A DNA stretch of 64,000 nucleotides from Enterobacter cloacae subsp. cloacae ATCC 13047 (GCF_000025565.1 NC_014121.1:2604001-2668000); one strand, 5' to 3'; counted from the stretch's first letter, positions 11,194 to 22,765 are shown. A program made the numbers and translations. Notes: generated by a model not told the origin, from the letters alone.

Positions 11194-11487
11194 ATGAGCA
11201 TTGATCGTACATCAGCCCTGAAGCCGGTAAGCGCTGTACAGCCTCGCGAAACGAATGACGCCACGCCGCAGAAAACGCGTGTGGAAAAACCGTCAACGTC
11301 CAACAGCACCAGCGTCACCCTGAGCGATGCTCAGGCAAAACTGATGCAGCCAGGCAGCAGCGATATCAATATGGAACGCGTGGAAGCGCTGAAAACGGCT
11401 ATTCGTAATGGTGAGCTGAAGATGGATACCAGCAAAATTGCTGACGCCCTGATTCAGGAAGCACAGAGTTTCTTACAGAGTAACTAA
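11194..11487 (+). CDS. flgM: Anti-sigma28 factor FlgM
   Basis: 97 residues, the standard length. The N-terminal half is low-complexity and likely disordered. The C-terminal half ([33 protein letters not shown]) is the FliA-binding segment. FlgM holds FliA inactive until the hook is complete, then is exported. GAGG lies before the ATG; flgN follows after 4 bp. Confidence 0.97.
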   Translation: MSIDRTSALKPVSAVQPRETNDATPQKTRVEKPSTSNSTSVTLSDAQAKLMQPGSSDINMERVEALKTAIRNGELKMDTSKIADALIQEAQSFLQSN

Positions 11488-11491
11488 CCGT

Positions 11492-11917
11492 ATGAGTCGA
11501 CTGTCAGAAATACTGGATCAAATGACGGTTGTCCTGAACGACCTGAAAACGGTCATGGACGCGGAGCAACAGCACCTCTCTTCCGGTCAGATCAACGGCA
11601 GCGCGTTGCAGCGTATTACGGAAGATAAAAGTTCGCTTCTGGCGACGCTGGATTATCTGGAACAACAGCGTCGCGCTGAGCAAGATCCTAAGCGCAGTGC
11701 GAATGACGATATTGTAGAACGCTGGCAGACCATTACAGAAAAAACCCAGCATCTGCGCCATCTCAATCAGCACAACGGCTGGCTGCTGGAAGGCCAGATT
11801 GAGCGTAATCAGCAAGCGCTTGAGGTGTTAAAGCCGCATAAAGAGCCCGGGCTGTACGGTGCGGATGGTCAAACATCAACGGCACGTGTCACGGGCGGGA
11901 AAAAGATTTCGATTTGA
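11492..11917 (+). CDS. flgN: FlgK/FlgL export chaperone FlgN
   Basis: 141 residues (E. coli 138), a largely helical cytoplasmic protein starting MSRLSEILDQMTVVLNDLKTVMDAEQ. It binds the C-termini of FlgK and FlgL before export. Co-transcribed with flgM; converges on murJ. Confidence 0.96.
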   Translation: MSRLSEILDQMTVVLNDLKTVMDAEQQHLSSGQINGSALQRITEDKSSLLATLDYLEQQRRAEQDPKRSANDDIVERWQTITEKTQHLRHLNQHNGWLLEGQIERNQQALEVLKPHKEPGLYGADGQTSTARVTGGKKISI

Positions 11918-11941
11918 AGCCCAGGCGACAAATCAGGCAGC

Positions 11942-11972
11942 GGGGAGCACCCTAAGGTGAACTCCCCTTTTG
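11942..11972. terminator. Terminator between convergent flgN and murJ
   Basis: A stem GGGGAG(ca)CC...GG(tgaa)CTCCCC with small bulges is followed by TTTT on the plus strand, placed 25 bp after the flgN stop. It probably ends the flgMN transcript. Confidence 0.7.
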
Positions 11973-11976
11973 GCGT

Positions 11977-13596
<1,620 letters not shown>

Positions 13597-13641
13597 CTAC
13601 CCGGATTTAAGGGAATTACTATCGGCAGATGTTACAGAGAA

Positions 13642-14565
13642 TTATTCGCTCATGGCCTCTCGCCAGAGCCGCTCAACAATGCGTTGTGCCATGATGGCCT
13701 GCTCACCGGATGTTTCCGGAACCGTCTGATTTTGCACACAGGTGATAAAGTGGCGGGCGCATCCGTCAAAGCCGCGCTGCTCGAGGGTGCTTTGCCAGCC
13801 AGGCGCCGGTAGCGTGACCACGCCGCTGCCTTTCTCTTCGCGCCATTCGCGCATGTCGGTAATGTCATACAGGGCACCATCCGTGACCGCCTGCACAGAC
13901 TCCCGCTGACTGCCGGCCCGGCGATGCATGCTGGTGGTGACCTGCAGATGCTCAAGAGCAAAATGGTGCTCAGCGTAAACCATCTGGCCCTGATCGTTGG
14001 TCAACAGGGTGCCGCTTTTAAGCTGGGCTTGCCCGTTGGTTAGCCAGAGCGCCGTATCTACCACGTGCAGGTAATCATCCAGAAGGGTAAAGCGCAGATC
14101 GTTCGGTCCGACGCTGTCGGTACGATGCTTGTCCATTCTCAGGGACGCGAGCCCACCAGACCGGGCCTTCAACTGCTGGTAAAGCGGCGCAAAACGGCGA
14201 TTGAAGCCCACCATCAGCGTCAATTTTTTGCGTGCAGCGAGTTCAATCAGCCGTTCGGCATCCTGAATGTTTTCCGCCAGGGGTTTATCCACACAAACGT
14301 GGACCCCGGCATTCAGTAATTCGCTGACTACCTGATAATGGGTGGCGGTAGAGGTGTGCACAAAGACCGCATCGCAGTCGCGCGCCAGATCCTGAAGCGA
14401 TGCCGCATACGGCATGCGCCAGGTTTCGCAGATCCGCTCGGCCTTCTCGCGGGTAGGTGACCACGCCCCTTGCAGCGTCCAGTCCGTCGCGGCCCCCAGA
14501 ACAGGCAGCCAGGCCTTTTGCGCAATACCGCCCAGCCCTACCACGCCAACGCGTAATTTTTTCAC
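13642..14565 (-). CDS. yceM: Gfo/Idh/MocA-type oxidoreductase YceM (MviM)
   Basis: 307 residues, the E. coli length. An N-terminal Rossmann motif (VGVVGLGGIAQKAW) binds NAD(P). The DKP of CVDKPLAENIQDAE corresponds to the EKP-type catalytic lysine motif of this family. Substrate is unknown. It follows yceH by only 2 bp and precedes murJ, the same order as in E. coli. Confidence 0.93.
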   Translation of the reverse strand: MKKLRVGVVGLGGIAQKAWLPVLGAATDWTLQGAWSPTREKAERICETWRMPYAASLQDLARDCDAVFVHTSTATHYQVVSELLNAGVHVCVDKPLAENIQDAERLIELAARKKLTLMVGFNRRFAPLYQQLKARSGGLASLRMDKHRTDSVGPNDLRFTLLDDYLHVVDTALWLTNGQAQLKSGTLLTNDQGQMVYAEHHFALEHLQVTTSMHRRAGSQRESVQAVTDGALYDITDMREWREEKGSGVVTLPAPGWQSTLEQRGFDGCARHFITCVQNQTVPETSGEQAIMAQRIVERLWREAMSE

Positions 14566-14567
14566 CG

Positions 14568-15218
14568 TCAGTCTCCTAAATGTGCCAGCAATGCATCCAG
14601 GCGTTGTTTCAGCCCGGCCACCTCTTCCTCCAGCGCCTCTACGCGTGCTGCGAGGCTGTCATGCGCGGCGGGGGCAGCCGAATCTGCTAACACCGTTGAC
14701 GTATCAACCTCACCGCTAAACAGGTGCATATAGCGGCTTTCACGTTTCCCCGGCTCACGCGCCAGACGTACCACGTAAGGGCCATCCTCGCGGGTGGCAA
14801 GCCCATCCAGGGTCTGCTCAACCTCCTGCATATCGGCGAACTCATGCATGCGGGAGGCCCGGGTGCGCAGTTCACCGGGTGTTTGCGCGCCGCGCAGTAA
14901 CAGCGTGGTGATCACCGCCACCTCGGCGGCACTCAGCTTCAGATCGCCGAACTCAGAATTGCAAAACCGCTGCTCGTACTTGGTCACGCGGTTACCGAAA
15001 CCGCTGACCGTGCGCAGGTAATGGCGTTTAACCAGTTCATCGAGAATATCCTGCACCTCATGTTCGCCGAGATTCATCACCGGCTCACGGTTGGTTTTCT
15101 GGTTACACGCCATCGTCACGGCATTGACGGAGAGCGGATACTGTTCCGGCGTGGTGACCTGTTTTTCCAGCAGGCAGCCAATCACACGCGCTTCTGTTGC
15201 GCTTAACTGATATTTCAT
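14568..15218 (-). CDS. yceH: YceH, UPF0502 family winged-helix protein
   Basis: 216 residues (E. coli 215). The start [30 protein letters not shown] belongs to the DUF480 family, with two predicted winged-helix units. The last ~35 residues ([22 protein letters not shown]) form a short coiled coil. Function unknown. The stop is 2 bp from the yceM start and the gene begins 9 bp after rimJ, so rimJ-yceH-yceM are likely co-transcribed. Confidence 0.93.
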   Translation of the reverse strand: MKYQLSATEARVIGCLLEKQVTTPEQYPLSVNAVTMACNQKTNREPVMNLGEHEVQDILDELVKRHYLRTVSGFGNRVTKYEQRFCNSEFGDLKLSAAEVAVITTLLLRGAQTPGELRTRASRMHEFADMQEVEQTLDGLATREDGPYVVRLAREPGKRESRYMHLFSGEVDTSTVLADSAAPAAHDSLAARVEALEEEVAGLKQRLDALLAHLGD

Positions 15219-15227
15219 CTCTTCTCC

Positions 15228-15812
15228 TTAGCGGCCTGCCGTCCAGTCCCGGGTGGTTAATGCTGTCAGTACGTGGTCGCGCCACTCTCCGTCTATCAGC
15301 AGATAATCTTTAGCATACCCCTCTTTCTCAAACCCCAACCGCGCGAGCAAATTACCGCTGCGCTGATTGTGTGGCATGTAGTTCGCCATAATGCGATGGA
15401 TATGTTGCGTGCGCTGCATATAACGGATCGCCACCGTTAGCGCTTCATACATCAGCCCCTGCCCTTGCCATTTCTGGCCGATGGAGTAGCCGAGGTAGCA
15501 GGCGTGAAACGATCCGCGCACCACGTTGGAAAAGTTGGCAATGCCGATGATCTCTTTTTCCTCCGGATCCAGCAGCGCGAAATAGAACGCGCTTCCCTGC
15601 TTGTGGAATTCTGCAATCATGCTGAGGCGCGCCTGCCAGCCGGAAGGGTAGCAATGGCTCTCATCCCGAACGGGTTCCCAGGGTTTTAAAAACTGGCGAT
15701 TCTCGGCGTAATAATCCGCCAGACGCCAGGCATCACGCTCGTGCACCAGACGAACAACCAGCCTGTCCGTTGTCAGACGCACTTTTGGCACATTACTGCG
15801 ATAGCCAAACAT
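15228..15812 (-). CDS. rimJ: Ribosomal protein S5 N-alanine acetyltransferase RimJ
   Basis: 194 residues from [23 protein letters not shown], the E. coli length; an ATG three codons earlier is less likely. A GNAT fold is shown by the acetyl-CoA loop ([18 protein letters not shown]) and the [19 protein letters not shown] segment. It acetylates the N-terminal alanine of ribosomal protein S5. Confidence 0.96.
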   Translation of the reverse strand: MFGYRSNVPKVRLTTDRLVVRLVHERDAWRLADYYAENRQFLKPWEPVRDESHCYPSGWQARLSMIAEFHKQGSAFYFALLDPEEKEIIGIANFSNVVRGSFHACYLGYSIGQKWQGQGLMYEALTVAIRYMQRTQHIHRIMANYMPHNQRSGNLLARLGFEKEGYAKDYLLIDGEWRDHVLTALTTRDWTAGR

Positions 15813-16031
15813 CGATACCACTCCTTCCCGTCACTTCTGCTTACCCATTAGCTTTACTATACCTGCGCCTGTGCCGTCTGTGAAAACAGTGACATACCAT
15901 TTTGACCTCTTTTCACATTTTTCGATGAGAACTCTCTATCAAAGCGCTCTTTTGATAAAAAAATATTGTCACGCGCGGGGGTGGGAAAAAACGTGGCGAC
16001 ACCGCAGAATGTTAGCGTGCTCACCATCCTG

Positions 16032-16049
16032 TTTTCCCTGGAGGGAAAA
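16032..16049 (+). promoter_or_regulatory. Hairpin enclosing the mdtH ribosome-binding site
   Basis: TTTTCCC (16032-16038), TGGA, GGGAAAA (16043-16049) is a perfect 7-bp inverted repeat. It contains the GGAGGG Shine-Dalgarno sequence and ends on the A of the mdtH ATG. Folding would hide the start site. Structure is inferred. Confidence 0.55.
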
Positions 16050-17257
16050 TGTCCCGCGTATCACAGGCCAGGAGCCTGGGTAAATATTTCCTGCTAGTCG
16101 ATAACATGCTGGTCGTGCTCGGCTTTTTTGTTGTGTTTCCCCTCATCTCGATCCGCTTTGTCGATCAAATGGGCTGGGCGGCACTGATGGTCGGTATCGC
16201 GCTCGGGTTACGCCAGTTTGTCCAGCAGGGTCTGGGCGTGTTTGGTGGCGCCATCGCTGACCGCTTTGGTGCCAAACCGATGATCGTGACGGGCATGCTG
16301 CTACGCGCGGCAGGCTTCGCCACCATGGCAATTGCCCAGGAGCCGTGGCTGCTGTGGTTTTCCTGCTTCCTCTCCGGTATCGGCGGCACCCTGTTTGACC
16401 CGCCGCGCACCACGCTGGTGGTTAAACTCATTCGTCCGCAGTACCGGGGACGCTTCTTCTCAATTTTGATGATGCAGGACAGCGCCGGGGCGGTGATTGG
16501 CGCCCTGCTGGGAAGCTGGCTGTTGCAGTACGACTTTCGTCTGGTCTGCGCGGCGGGTGCGCTGCTCTTTATTCTGTGTGCGCTCTTTAATGCCCTGTTT
16601 CTGCCGGCATGGAAACTGTCAACGGTCAAAGCCCCGGTACGCGAAGGTCTTGGCCGCGTGCTGCGAGACAAACGCTTTGTTACGTACGTGCTGACCCTGA
16701 CGGGGTATTACATGCTGGCCGTTCAGGTCATGCTGATGCTGCCGATCATGGTAAACGACATTGCGGGCACCCCGGCCGCCGTAAAATGGATGTACGCCAT
16801 AGAAGCCTGCCTCTCTCTGACCCTGCTCTACCCGATCGCCCGCTGGAGCGAACGGCGTTTTCGCCTGGAGCATCGCCTGATGGCCGGGCTGTTATTGATG
16901 ACGCTCAGCATGATGCCCATCGGGCTGGTGAACTCGCTCCAGCAACTGTTTACGCTGATTTGCACCTTCTATATCGGCTCCATTATTGCCGAACCGGCTC
17001 GTGAAACGCTGAGCGCCTCGCTTGCCGACGCGCGCGCTCGCGGCAGCTATATGGGGTTCAGCCGCCTGGGGCTGGCCTTTGGCGGTGCATTGGGTTACGC
17101 CGGCGGCGGCTGGCTGTTCGATGCCGGAAAAGCCCTAAGCCAGCCGGAACTGCCCTGGGTCATGCTCGGCGTGGTCGGCTTTATGACGCTCCTTGCGCTG
17201 TGGTGGCAATTCAGCCAGAAGCGCAGCGCGAGCGGCATGCTCGAACCTGGGGCATAA
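16049..17257 (+). CDS. mdtH: MFS multidrug exporter MdtH
   Basis: 402 residues, same length as E. coli MdtH, with 12 predicted spans. The MFS motif A region is visible ([18 protein letters not shown]). Both the start [25 protein letters not shown] and the [27 protein letters not shown] segment are near-identical to the family. In E. coli it gives mild quinolone resistance. In E. coli grxB follows; here yceB follows directly. Confidence 0.95.
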   Translation: MSRVSQARSLGKYFLLVDNMLVVLGFFVVFPLISIRFVDQMGWAALMVGIALGLRQFVQQGLGVFGGAIADRFGAKPMIVTGMLLRAAGFATMAIAQEPWLLWFSCFLSGIGGTLFDPPRTTLVVKLIRPQYRGRFFSILMMQDSAGAVIGALLGSWLLQYDFRLVCAAGALLFILCALFNALFLPAWKLSTVKAPVREGLGRVLRDKRFVTYVLTLTGYYMLAVQVMLMLPIMVNDIAGTPAAVKWMYAIEACLSLTLLYPIARWSERRFRLEHRLMAGLLLMTLSMMPIGLVNSLQQLFTLICTFYIGSIIAEPARETLSASLADARARGSYMGFSRLGLAFGGALGYAGGGWLFDAGKALSQPELPWVMLGVVGFMTLLALWWQFSQKRSASGMLEPGA

Positions 17258-17378
17258 TATTCCCTGCGGCGGGGCCTCCCCCGCCGCCATTATCAGTTTT
17301 TTCTGCTGGTTTCCGCTATTTCACCCTGACATACTGGCGTAACAGGACAGTAGCGCCGATTTTTCGTTGAGGAACACT

Positions 17379-17939
17379 ATGAAAAAAATTGTCATTGCCG
17401 CCGCATTCATTGTCAGCGGCCTGCTGGTAGGTTGTAACCAGCTTACGCAATACACCGTCAGTGAGCAGGAAATTAATCAGGCGCTGGAAAAACATAATAA
17501 CTTTTCAAAAGACATTGGTGTGCCGGGGCTTGCCGATGCGCATATCGTCCTCAGCAATCTCACCAGCCAGATTGGGCGCGAAGAGCCGAATAAAGTCACT
17601 CTCGCCGGGGATGCCAATCTCGATATGACCTCTCTCTTCGGTAACCAGAAAGCCAACATTAAGCTGAAGCTCAAAGCGCTGCCGGTCTTTAACAAAGAGA
17701 AAGGGGCCATCTTCCTACAGGAGATGGAAGTGGTAGACGCGGACGTCACGCCGGACAAGATGAAACCGGTGATGCAGACCCTGATGCCTTACCTGAACCA
17801 GTCCCTGCGCAACTACTTTAACCAGCAGCCGGCCTATGTCTTAAGTGAAGACAAGAGCAAGGGTGAGGCACTGGCGAAAAAATATGCCAAAGGCATCGAG
17901 GTGAAACCGGGAGAGATCGTTATTCCATTCACCGATTAA
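17379..17939 (+). CDS. yceB: YceB lipoprotein (DUF1439)
   Basis: 186 residues from MKKIVIAAAFIVSGLLVGC, with a lipobox (LLVGC) giving Cys at about residue 19. The rest is a conserved DUF1439 domain, likely periplasmic and lipid-anchored; role unknown. TGAGGA lies before the start. It begins 122 bp after mdtH, with no grxB in between. Confidence 0.94.
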   Translation: MKKIVIAAAFIVSGLLVGCNQLTQYTVSEQEINQALEKHNNFSKDIGVPGLADAHIVLSNLTSQIGREEPNKVTLAGDANLDMTSLFGNQKANIKLKLKALPVFNKEKGAIFLQEMEVVDADVTPDKMKPVMQTLMPYLNQSLRNYFNQQPAYVLSEDKSKGEALAKKYAKGIEVKPGEIVIPFTD

Positions 17940-17946
17940 CCTGAAG

Positions 17947-17970
17947 GGGCGCAAAAGCGCCCTTTTTTTT
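17947..17970 (+). terminator. Terminator of yceB
   Basis: GGGCGC, loop AAAA, GCGCCC then T8, seven bases after the yceB stop codon. Confidence 0.92.
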
Positions 17971-17986
17971 ACGGAAAAGTGTGCAA

Positions 17987-18002
17987 ACGAAAACGTTTCC
18001 GC
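17987..18002. promoter_or_regulatory. PurR operator of pyrC
   Basis: ACGAAAACGTTTCCGC matches the PurR consensus ACGCAAACGTTTGCGT, and sits just upstream of the probable -10 (TATGAT, 18004-18009), as in E. coli pyrC. Confidence 0.82.
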
Positions 18003-18014
18003 TTATGATTTGTG

Positions 18015-18061
18015 TCCGGCAAAAACAGCCATCCTAATGACTGATTCCTGACAAGCCGGAG
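18015..18061 (+). promoter_or_regulatory. pyrC leader hairpin (nucleotide-sensing translational control)
   Basis: TCCGGC (18015-18020) pairs with GCCGGA (18055-18060), which contains the Shine-Dalgarno GGAG. In E. coli the pyrC transcript starts at alternative bases depending on CTP/GTP, and only the longer transcript can form this hairpin. The arrangement here fits that scheme. Confidence 0.75.
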
Positions 18062-18066
18062 CTTCC

Positions 18067-19113
18067 ATGACTGCACAACCCCAGGTTCTTAAAATCCGCC
18101 GCCCTGACGACTGGCATATCCATCTGCGTGATGGCGATATGTTGAAAACGGTCGTGCCGTATACCAGCGAAATTTATGGCCGCGCGATTGTCATGCCTAA
18201 CCTGGTTCCACCAGTCACCACCGTTGATGCCGCTATGGCTTATCGCCAGCGAATTCTTGATGCCGTGCCGGCAGGACATGATTTCTCTCCGCTGATGACC
18301 TGCTATCTGACCGACACCCTCGATCCGAATGAAGTGGAACGCGGCTTTAACGAAGGCGTGTTCACCGCGGCGAAACTCTACCCGGCTAACGCTACCACCA
18401 ACTCCAGCCACGGTGTCACCAGTATTGACGCCATCATGCCGGTTCTGGAGCGCATGCAAAAACTGGGCATGCCGCTGCTGGTACACGGTGAAGTGACCCA
18501 CGCCGACATTGATATCTTCGACCGTGAAGCCCGCTTTATCGAAACCGTAATGGAGCCGCTACGCCAGCGTCTTCCTGCGCTTAAAGTGGTGTTTGAACAC
18601 ATCACCACCAAAGATGCCGCAGAGTATGTCCGCGATGGCAATGAACTGATTGCCGCCACCATCACGCCGCAGCATCTGATGTTTAACCGCAACCACATGC
18701 TGGTTGGCGGCGTTCGTCCGCATCTCTATTGCCTGCCCATTCTGAAGCGTAACGTTCATCAGCAGGCGCTGCGTGAACTCGTTGCCAGCGGTTTCTCCCG
18801 CGCCTTCCTCGGCACGGACTCCGCGCCTCATGCACGCCACCGCAAAGAGGCCAGCTGCGGTTGCGCAGGCTGCTTTAATGCCCCTACCGCACTCGCCAGC
18901 TACGCCACCGTGTTTGAAGAGATGAATGCCCTGCAACATTTCGAAGCGTTCTGCTCGCTCAATGGACCACGCTTCTACGGGCTGCCGGTCAACGAAACGT
19001 TCATTGAACTGGAGCGTAAAGAGAGCCGCGTGGACGAGGCCATTCCGCTGACGGATGACACGCTCATCCCATTCCTTGCCGGTGAAACCGTCAACTGGAC
19101 GGTAAAACGCTAA
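18067..19113 (+). CDS. pyrC: Dihydroorotase PyrC
   Basis: 348 residues, the standard length. Metal ligands are visible: the HxH pair in [10 protein letters not shown], the lysine to be carbamylated in [13 protein letters not shown], and the Asp in [12 protein letters not shown]. It catalyses reversible cyclisation of carbamoyl aspartate in de novo pyrimidine synthesis. Upstream are a PurR box and a leader hairpin. The rut operon for pyrimidine breakdown begins at 62707. Confidence 0.98.
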   Translation: MTAQPQVLKIRRPDDWHIHLRDGDMLKTVVPYTSEIYGRAIVMPNLVPPVTTVDAAMAYRQRILDAVPAGHDFSPLMTCYLTDTLDPNEVERGFNEGVFTAAKLYPANATTNSSHGVTSIDAIMPVLERMQKLGMPLLVHGEVTHADIDIFDREARFIETVMEPLRQRLPALKVVFEHITTKDAAEYVRDGNELIAATITPQHLMFNRNHMLVGGVRPHLYCLPILKRNVHQQALRELVASGFSRAFLGTDSAPHARHRKEASCGCAGCFNAPTALASYATVFEEMNALQHFEAFCSLNGPRFYGLPVNETFIELERKESRVDEAIPLTDDTLIPFLAGETVNWTVKR

Positions 19114-19148
19114 AAAAACAGTGCCCCTTGTTGTCAAACCCATAATAT

Positions 19149-19168
19149 ACCTGTATAAATAAACAGTA
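19149..19168. promoter_or_regulatory. LexA box of dinI
   Basis: CTG-N10-CAG with an AT-rich core (CTGTATAAATAAACAG) lies 20-37 bp before the dinI ATG and matches the SOS box consensus. Confidence 0.92.
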
Positions 19169-19187
19169 TATTACACAGGGGGCATTT

Positions 19188-19433
19188 ATGCGTATTGAAG
19201 TCACCATAGCCAAAACAACCGTTCTGCCTGCTGGCGCGCTTGATGCGCTGGCCGGTGAATTATCCCGCCGTATTAACAGTACTTTCCCTGACAACGCTGG
19301 TGCCGTAACGGTTCGTTATGCGGCGGCAAACAACCTCTCCGTCATTGGCGGCGCGAAAGAAGATAAAGACCGTATCAGCGAAATCCTGCAGGAAACCTGG
19401 GAAAGCGCCGACGACTGGTTCATCACAGATTAA
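19188..19433 (+). CDS. dinI: DNA damage-inducible protein DinI
   Basis: 81 residues, the E. coli length, starting MRIEVTIAKTTVLPAGALDAL. The C-terminal acidic helix (EDKDRISEILQETWESADDWF) mimics DNA and contacts RecA. DinI tunes RecA filament stability and LexA/UmuD cleavage. It has its own LexA box and a terminator at 19459-19481. Confidence 0.96.
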   Translation: MRIEVTIAKTTVLPAGALDALAGELSRRINSTFPDNAGAVTVRYAAANNLSVIGGAKEDKDRISEILQETWESADDWFITD

Positions 19434-19458
19434 TCTTGCTCCCTCATTGTTCTTTTTT

Positions 19459-19481
19459 GCCGGGTCGCCCCGGCTTTTTTT
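19459..19481 (+). terminator. Terminator of dinI
   Basis: GCCGGG, loop TCGC, CCCGGC then T7, 25 bp after the dinI stop. Confidence 0.92.
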
Positions 19482-19705
19482 CGTCTGAAATCCGGTTCGT
19501 TCAAATTAATTCGGCAACAAATTTAAAAATCGTGAACAAGGTGGTGTTTTATTGTTCGAACAATCCTAAAAAGCTGAAAAATGTGTTGCCAACTGTTTAT
19601 TTTTCCCTTGCGAACCCTTATTACTTGTATACTGAAGATGCTTTCAGAAAAACATGCATTGAACCTCGGAGCCGTTGTCTTCTAACACGCATTAAGGGGG
19701 TTATA

Positions 19706-19960
19706 ATGGAAAAGAATAGCGAAGTCATCCAGACCCATCCGCTTGTTGGCTGGGATATCAGTACCGTAGATAGCTACGATGCGCTGATGCTGCGTTTGCA
19801 CTACCAGACCCCGAATCAACTCAACCGTGAAGAAGCGGAAGTTGGACAGACGCTGTGGCTTACAACAGACGTCGCCCGTCAGTTTATTTCTATTTTAGAG
19901 GCAGGTATTGCCAAAATAGAATCTGGCGACTATCAGGAAAATGAGTATAAACGGCACTAG
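19706..19960 (+). CDS. bssS: Biofilm regulator BssS
   Basis: 84 residues from MEKNSEVIQTHPLVGWDIS, the usual length; the frame is open further upstream but AAGGGGG lies just before this ATG. In E. coli BssS affects biofilm formation and indole/AI-2 related signalling; the molecular action is not known. A terminator (GGCACCC-TCC-GGGTGCC, 19986-20002) follows. Confidence 0.93.
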   Translation: MEKNSEVIQTHPLVGWDISTVDSYDALMLRLHYQTPNQLNREEAEVGQTLWLTTDVARQFISILEAGIAKIESGDYQENEYKRH

Positions 19961-19985
19961 GTTTATACCTATTCTTCGCTCAACA

Positions 19986-20010
19986 GGCACCCTCCGGGTG
20001 CCTTATTTAT
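19986..20010 (+). terminator. Terminator of bssS
   Basis: GGCACCC, loop TCC, GGGTGCC, then TTATTTATTT, 25 bp after the bssS stop. Confidence 0.85.
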
Positions 20011-20076
20011 TTCTCCCTTGTGTCAGCCCGCATAGTTAATTACTCTGCTAACAAAGCGTAAGTTCGAGAGATGGAT

Positions 20077-21195
20077 ATGAGATACGACTTAATCATTATT
20101 GGTAGCGGATCCGTGGGGTCTGCCGCCGGTTATTACGCAACGCAAGCGGGTCTGAAGGTCCTGATGATCGATGCCCATCGTCCTCCCCATGCAGAGGGCA
20201 GCCATCATGGCGACACCCGGCTTATTCGCCACGCCTATGGTGAAGGCGAGCGCTATGTTCCGCTGGTGCTCCGCGCCCAGACGCTATGGGATGAACTGGC
20301 GAAGCTGACGGAAGAACGCATTTTCGAACGCACGGGCATCATCAACCTGGGCCCTGCCCGCTCTGATTTTCTGGCCAACGTTGAACAGAGTGCGAAAGCG
20401 TTTAATCTTGATGTGGAGAAGCTGGACGCGGCAGGCATCATGGCCCGTTGGCCAGAGATTGCCGTCCCGGACGATTATATCGGCCTGTTTGAAGCCAACT
20501 CCGGGGTCTTACACAGTGAAACGGCCATCAAAACCTGGATCGATCTTGCGGAAAAAGCGGGCTGCGCTCAGCTCTTCAACTGCCCGGTGGAATCCCTCAC
20601 TCATCACGCTGACGGCGTTACGGTCACCACTGCGGACGGAGAATATTCAGCGTCCCGTCTGCTGATTAGCGCAGGCACCTGGGTCACCCGTCTGCTGCCC
20701 GATCTGCCTGTTCAGCCGGTGCGCAAGGTCTTCTCCTGGTTCCAGTCGGATGGCCGTTACAGCGCACAGAATAAATTCCCGGCATTTACCGGGGAGTTAC
20801 CGAACGGCGATCAGTTTTACGGCTTCCCGTCTGAGAAAGACGCACTCAAAATCGGAAAACACAATGGCGGGCAGGCGATCTCCTCCCCAGAAGAGCGTAA
20901 ACCGTTCGGTGCATACCCACAGGATGGCTCCGAAGCGTTTACCTTCCTGCGCAATATCCTGCCGGGCGTAGGCGGCTTACTGTATGGTGCTGCCTGCACC
21001 TACGACAACACGCCGGACGAAGACTTCATCATTGACACCCTGCCGGGGCATGACAACACGCTACTCATCACCGGCCTCAGCGGTCATGGCTTTAAGTTCG
21101 CCTCCGTGCTGGGCGAGATTGCTGCGCAGTTTGCCCAGGGGATCGCACCGCAGTTTGATCTCACCCCCTTCTCACTTTCGCGTTTTAGCAGATAA
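20077..21195 (+). CDS. solA: N-methyl-L-tryptophan oxidase SolA
   Basis: 372 residues from [20 protein letters not shown]; an ATG two codons earlier (20071) is also possible, but GAGAG is better spaced for this one. [10 protein letters not shown] is the FAD-binding dinucleotide fold. The Cys in [17 protein letters not shown] is the expected covalent flavin site of the monomeric sarcosine oxidase family. It oxidatively demethylates N-methyl amino acids. Confidence 0.95.
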   Translation: MRYDLIIIGSGSVGSAAGYYATQAGLKVLMIDAHRPPHAEGSHHGDTRLIRHAYGEGERYVPLVLRAQTLWDELAKLTEERIFERTGIINLGPARSDFLANVEQSAKAFNLDVEKLDAAGIMARWPEIAVPDDYIGLFEANSGVLHSETAIKTWIDLAEKAGCAQLFNCPVESLTHHADGVTVTTADGEYSASRLLISAGTWVTRLLPDLPVQPVRKVFSWFQSDGRYSAQNKFPAFTGELPNGDQFYGFPSEKDALKIGKHNGGQAISSPEERKPFGAYPQDGSEAFTFLRNILPGVGGLLYGAACTYDNTPDEDFIIDTLPGHDNTLLITGLSGHGFKFASVLGEIAAQFAQGIAPQFDLTPFSLSRFSR

Positions 21196-21203
21196 TCCGC
21201 CGC

Positions 21204-21246
21204 GGGTTTCGGACGTCCGGAACCCGTTTTCCAGACAGAAAACGGG
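21204..21246 (+). other. Two overlapping inverted repeats between solA and yceO
   Basis: GGGTT(21204-21208)...AACCC(21221-21225) and CCCGTTTTC(21223-21231)...GAAAACGGG(21238-21246) share the CCC at 21223-21225, so the two hairpins exclude each other. The second ends 5 bp before the yceO ATG. No U-tract follows. Confidence 0.6.
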
Positions 21247-21251
21247 ACATT

Positions 21252-21365
21252 ATGCGCAGGATCGTTGGCTTTCTTATCAATAACATTCGTGAGCATTTTA
21301 TGCTCTATATTTTATTATGGGGGCTGCTGGCACTCATCGATATTATTTACATTGTATTTTACTGA
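21252..21365 (+). CDS. yceO: Small membrane protein YceO
   Basis: 37 residues beginning [19 protein letters not shown], with a single C-terminal hydrophobic span ([18 protein letters not shown]). It matches E. coli YceO (INNIREHLMLYLFLWGLLA region) at the same place after solA, minus about nine N-terminal residues. Function is unknown; the E. coli gene is linked to biofilm/indole phenotypes by mutant screens. No strong Shine-Dalgarno is visible. Confidence 0.8.
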   Translation: MRRIVGFLINNIREHFMLYILLWGLLALIDIIYIVFY

Positions 21366-21583
21366 AAAGTGAAGCTGACAATTACTGACATTACTTTAGG
21401 TTAGCTTAATCTTTTGCTTGCTGCTTATTCCGCCTTGGACGAAGCGATTGAATTACATTTGCGGATCATTTTCAAAACTGCTGAAATAAATAAAATAAAA
21501 ATCTATATTCAATTATTTCAGTTGCAATATCATTTATTCCCGTTCATTTTTACTATTCTGTTTTTCTTCGAATGGTCATTCTG

Positions 21584-22150
21584 ATGCAATTGCGTAACTC
21601 CTCTCAGCGCTACGGAATAATATCCATGTGTTTACACTGGATAGTTGCTCTTACCGTTTATGCAATGTTCGGACTGGGTCTGTGGATGGTGACGCTCAGT
21701 TATTACGACGGCTGGTATCACCAGGCACCAGAACTGCATAAAAGCATCGGCATCCTGCTGATGATGACGTTGTTTATTCGCGTGATCTGGCGTCACATTT
21801 CCCCGCCGCCCGCCGCGCCCAAAACCCACAGTAAATTAACGCGTGTCAGCGCGGTTGCCGCGCACGTTACGCTCTATATCCTGCTGTTCGCCATTCTGAT
21901 TAGCGGGTATCTCATTTCCACTGCAGACGGCAAGCCGATTAACGTCTTTGGCCTGTTTGAGGTTCCGGCCACGCTCTCTGACGCAGGGGTTCAGGCCGAC
22001 ACCGCAGGCGTGGTGCATCTCTGGCTCGCGTGGAGCGTGGTGATCCTGTCTGTCCTGCACGGGCTTGCCGCCCTTAAACACCATTTCATCGATAAAGACG
22101 ATACGTTAAAGCGCATGCTTGGCCGTTCGTCAGTTGACTCTGGAGCATAA
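21584..22150 (+). CDS. yceJ: Cytochrome b561 family protein YceJ
   Basis: 188 residues from [14 protein letters not shown], equal to E. coli YceJ; an upstream ATG at 21572 exists. Four membrane spans with heme-ligand histidines in the expected places ([35 protein letters not shown] and [11 protein letters not shown]). Probably a di-heme superoxide:quinone oxidoreductase-type protein (CybB family). It ends 1 bp before yceI. Confidence 0.93.
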   Translation: MQLRNSSQRYGIISMCLHWIVALTVYAMFGLGLWMVTLSYYDGWYHQAPELHKSIGILLMMTLFIRVIWRHISPPPAAPKTHSKLTRVSAVAAHVTLYILLFAILISGYLISTADGKPINVFGLFEVPATLSDAGVQADTAGVVHLWLAWSVVILSVLHGLAALKHHFIDKDDTLKRMLGRSSVDSGA

Positions 22151-22151
22151 A

Positions 22152-22730
22152 ATGAAAAAACACCTGCTGGGTATCGCATTAGGTTCTCTGCTATTCACCA
22201 CCGGTTCTGCCGTGGCGGCTGATTATAAAATTGATAAAGAAGGCCAGCATGCTTTCGTCAATTTCCGTATTCAGCACCTCGGTTATAGCTGGCTCTACGG
22301 TACCTTTAAAGATTTTGACGGCACATTCACCTTTGACGATAAAAATCCTGCCGCCGATAAGGTCAATGTGACCATTAATACGAATAGCGTCGACACCAAC
22401 CATGCAGAGCGCGATAAACATTTGCGTAGTGCGGAATTCCTGAATGTATCAAAATTCCCACAGGCGACCTTTACGTCGACCGAGGTGAAGAAAGAAGGTG
22501 AGAAGCTGAATATTACCGGTAATCTGACGCTCAATGGCGTCACGAAACCGGTGACCCTGGAAGCCAAATTACTCGGCCAGGGTGACGATCCGTGGGGTGG
22601 CAAACGTGCAGGTTTTGAAGCCGCAGGAAAAATTCATCTGAAAGATTTTAATATCACCACGGATTTGGGTCCGGCGTCTCAGGACGTAGAGCTGATAATT
22701 TCCGTTGAAGGTGTTCAGCAGAAGGCATAA
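22152..22730 (+). CDS. yceI: Periplasmic YceI lipocalin-like protein
   Basis: 192 residues with a signal peptide ending AVAA. The mature part ([23 protein letters not shown]) is the YceI domain, a beta-barrel binding polyprenoid lipids in homologues. Induced by high pH in E. coli. Translationally linked to yceJ (1-bp gap), which suggests a quinone/isoprenoid connection. Confidence 0.95.
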   Translation: MKKHLLGIALGSLLFTTGSAVAADYKIDKEGQHAFVNFRIQHLGYSWLYGTFKDFDGTFTFDDKNPAADKVNVTINTNSVDTNHAERDKHLRSAEFLNVSKFPQATFTSTEVKKEGEKLNITGNLTLNGVTKPVTLEAKLLGQGDDPWGGKRAGFEAAGKIHLKDFNITTDLGPASQDVELIISVEGVQQKA

Positions 22731-22736
22731 TAAACA

Positions 22737-22765
22737 CGCCCGGCAGGGTTTGACGTTGCCGGGCG
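22737..22765. terminator. Hairpin between convergent yceI and trhO
   Basis: CGCCCGGCA (22737-22745) pairs with TGCCGGGCG (22757-22765). It lies between the two stop codons and could end either transcript, though no long U-tract is present. Confidence 0.65.
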
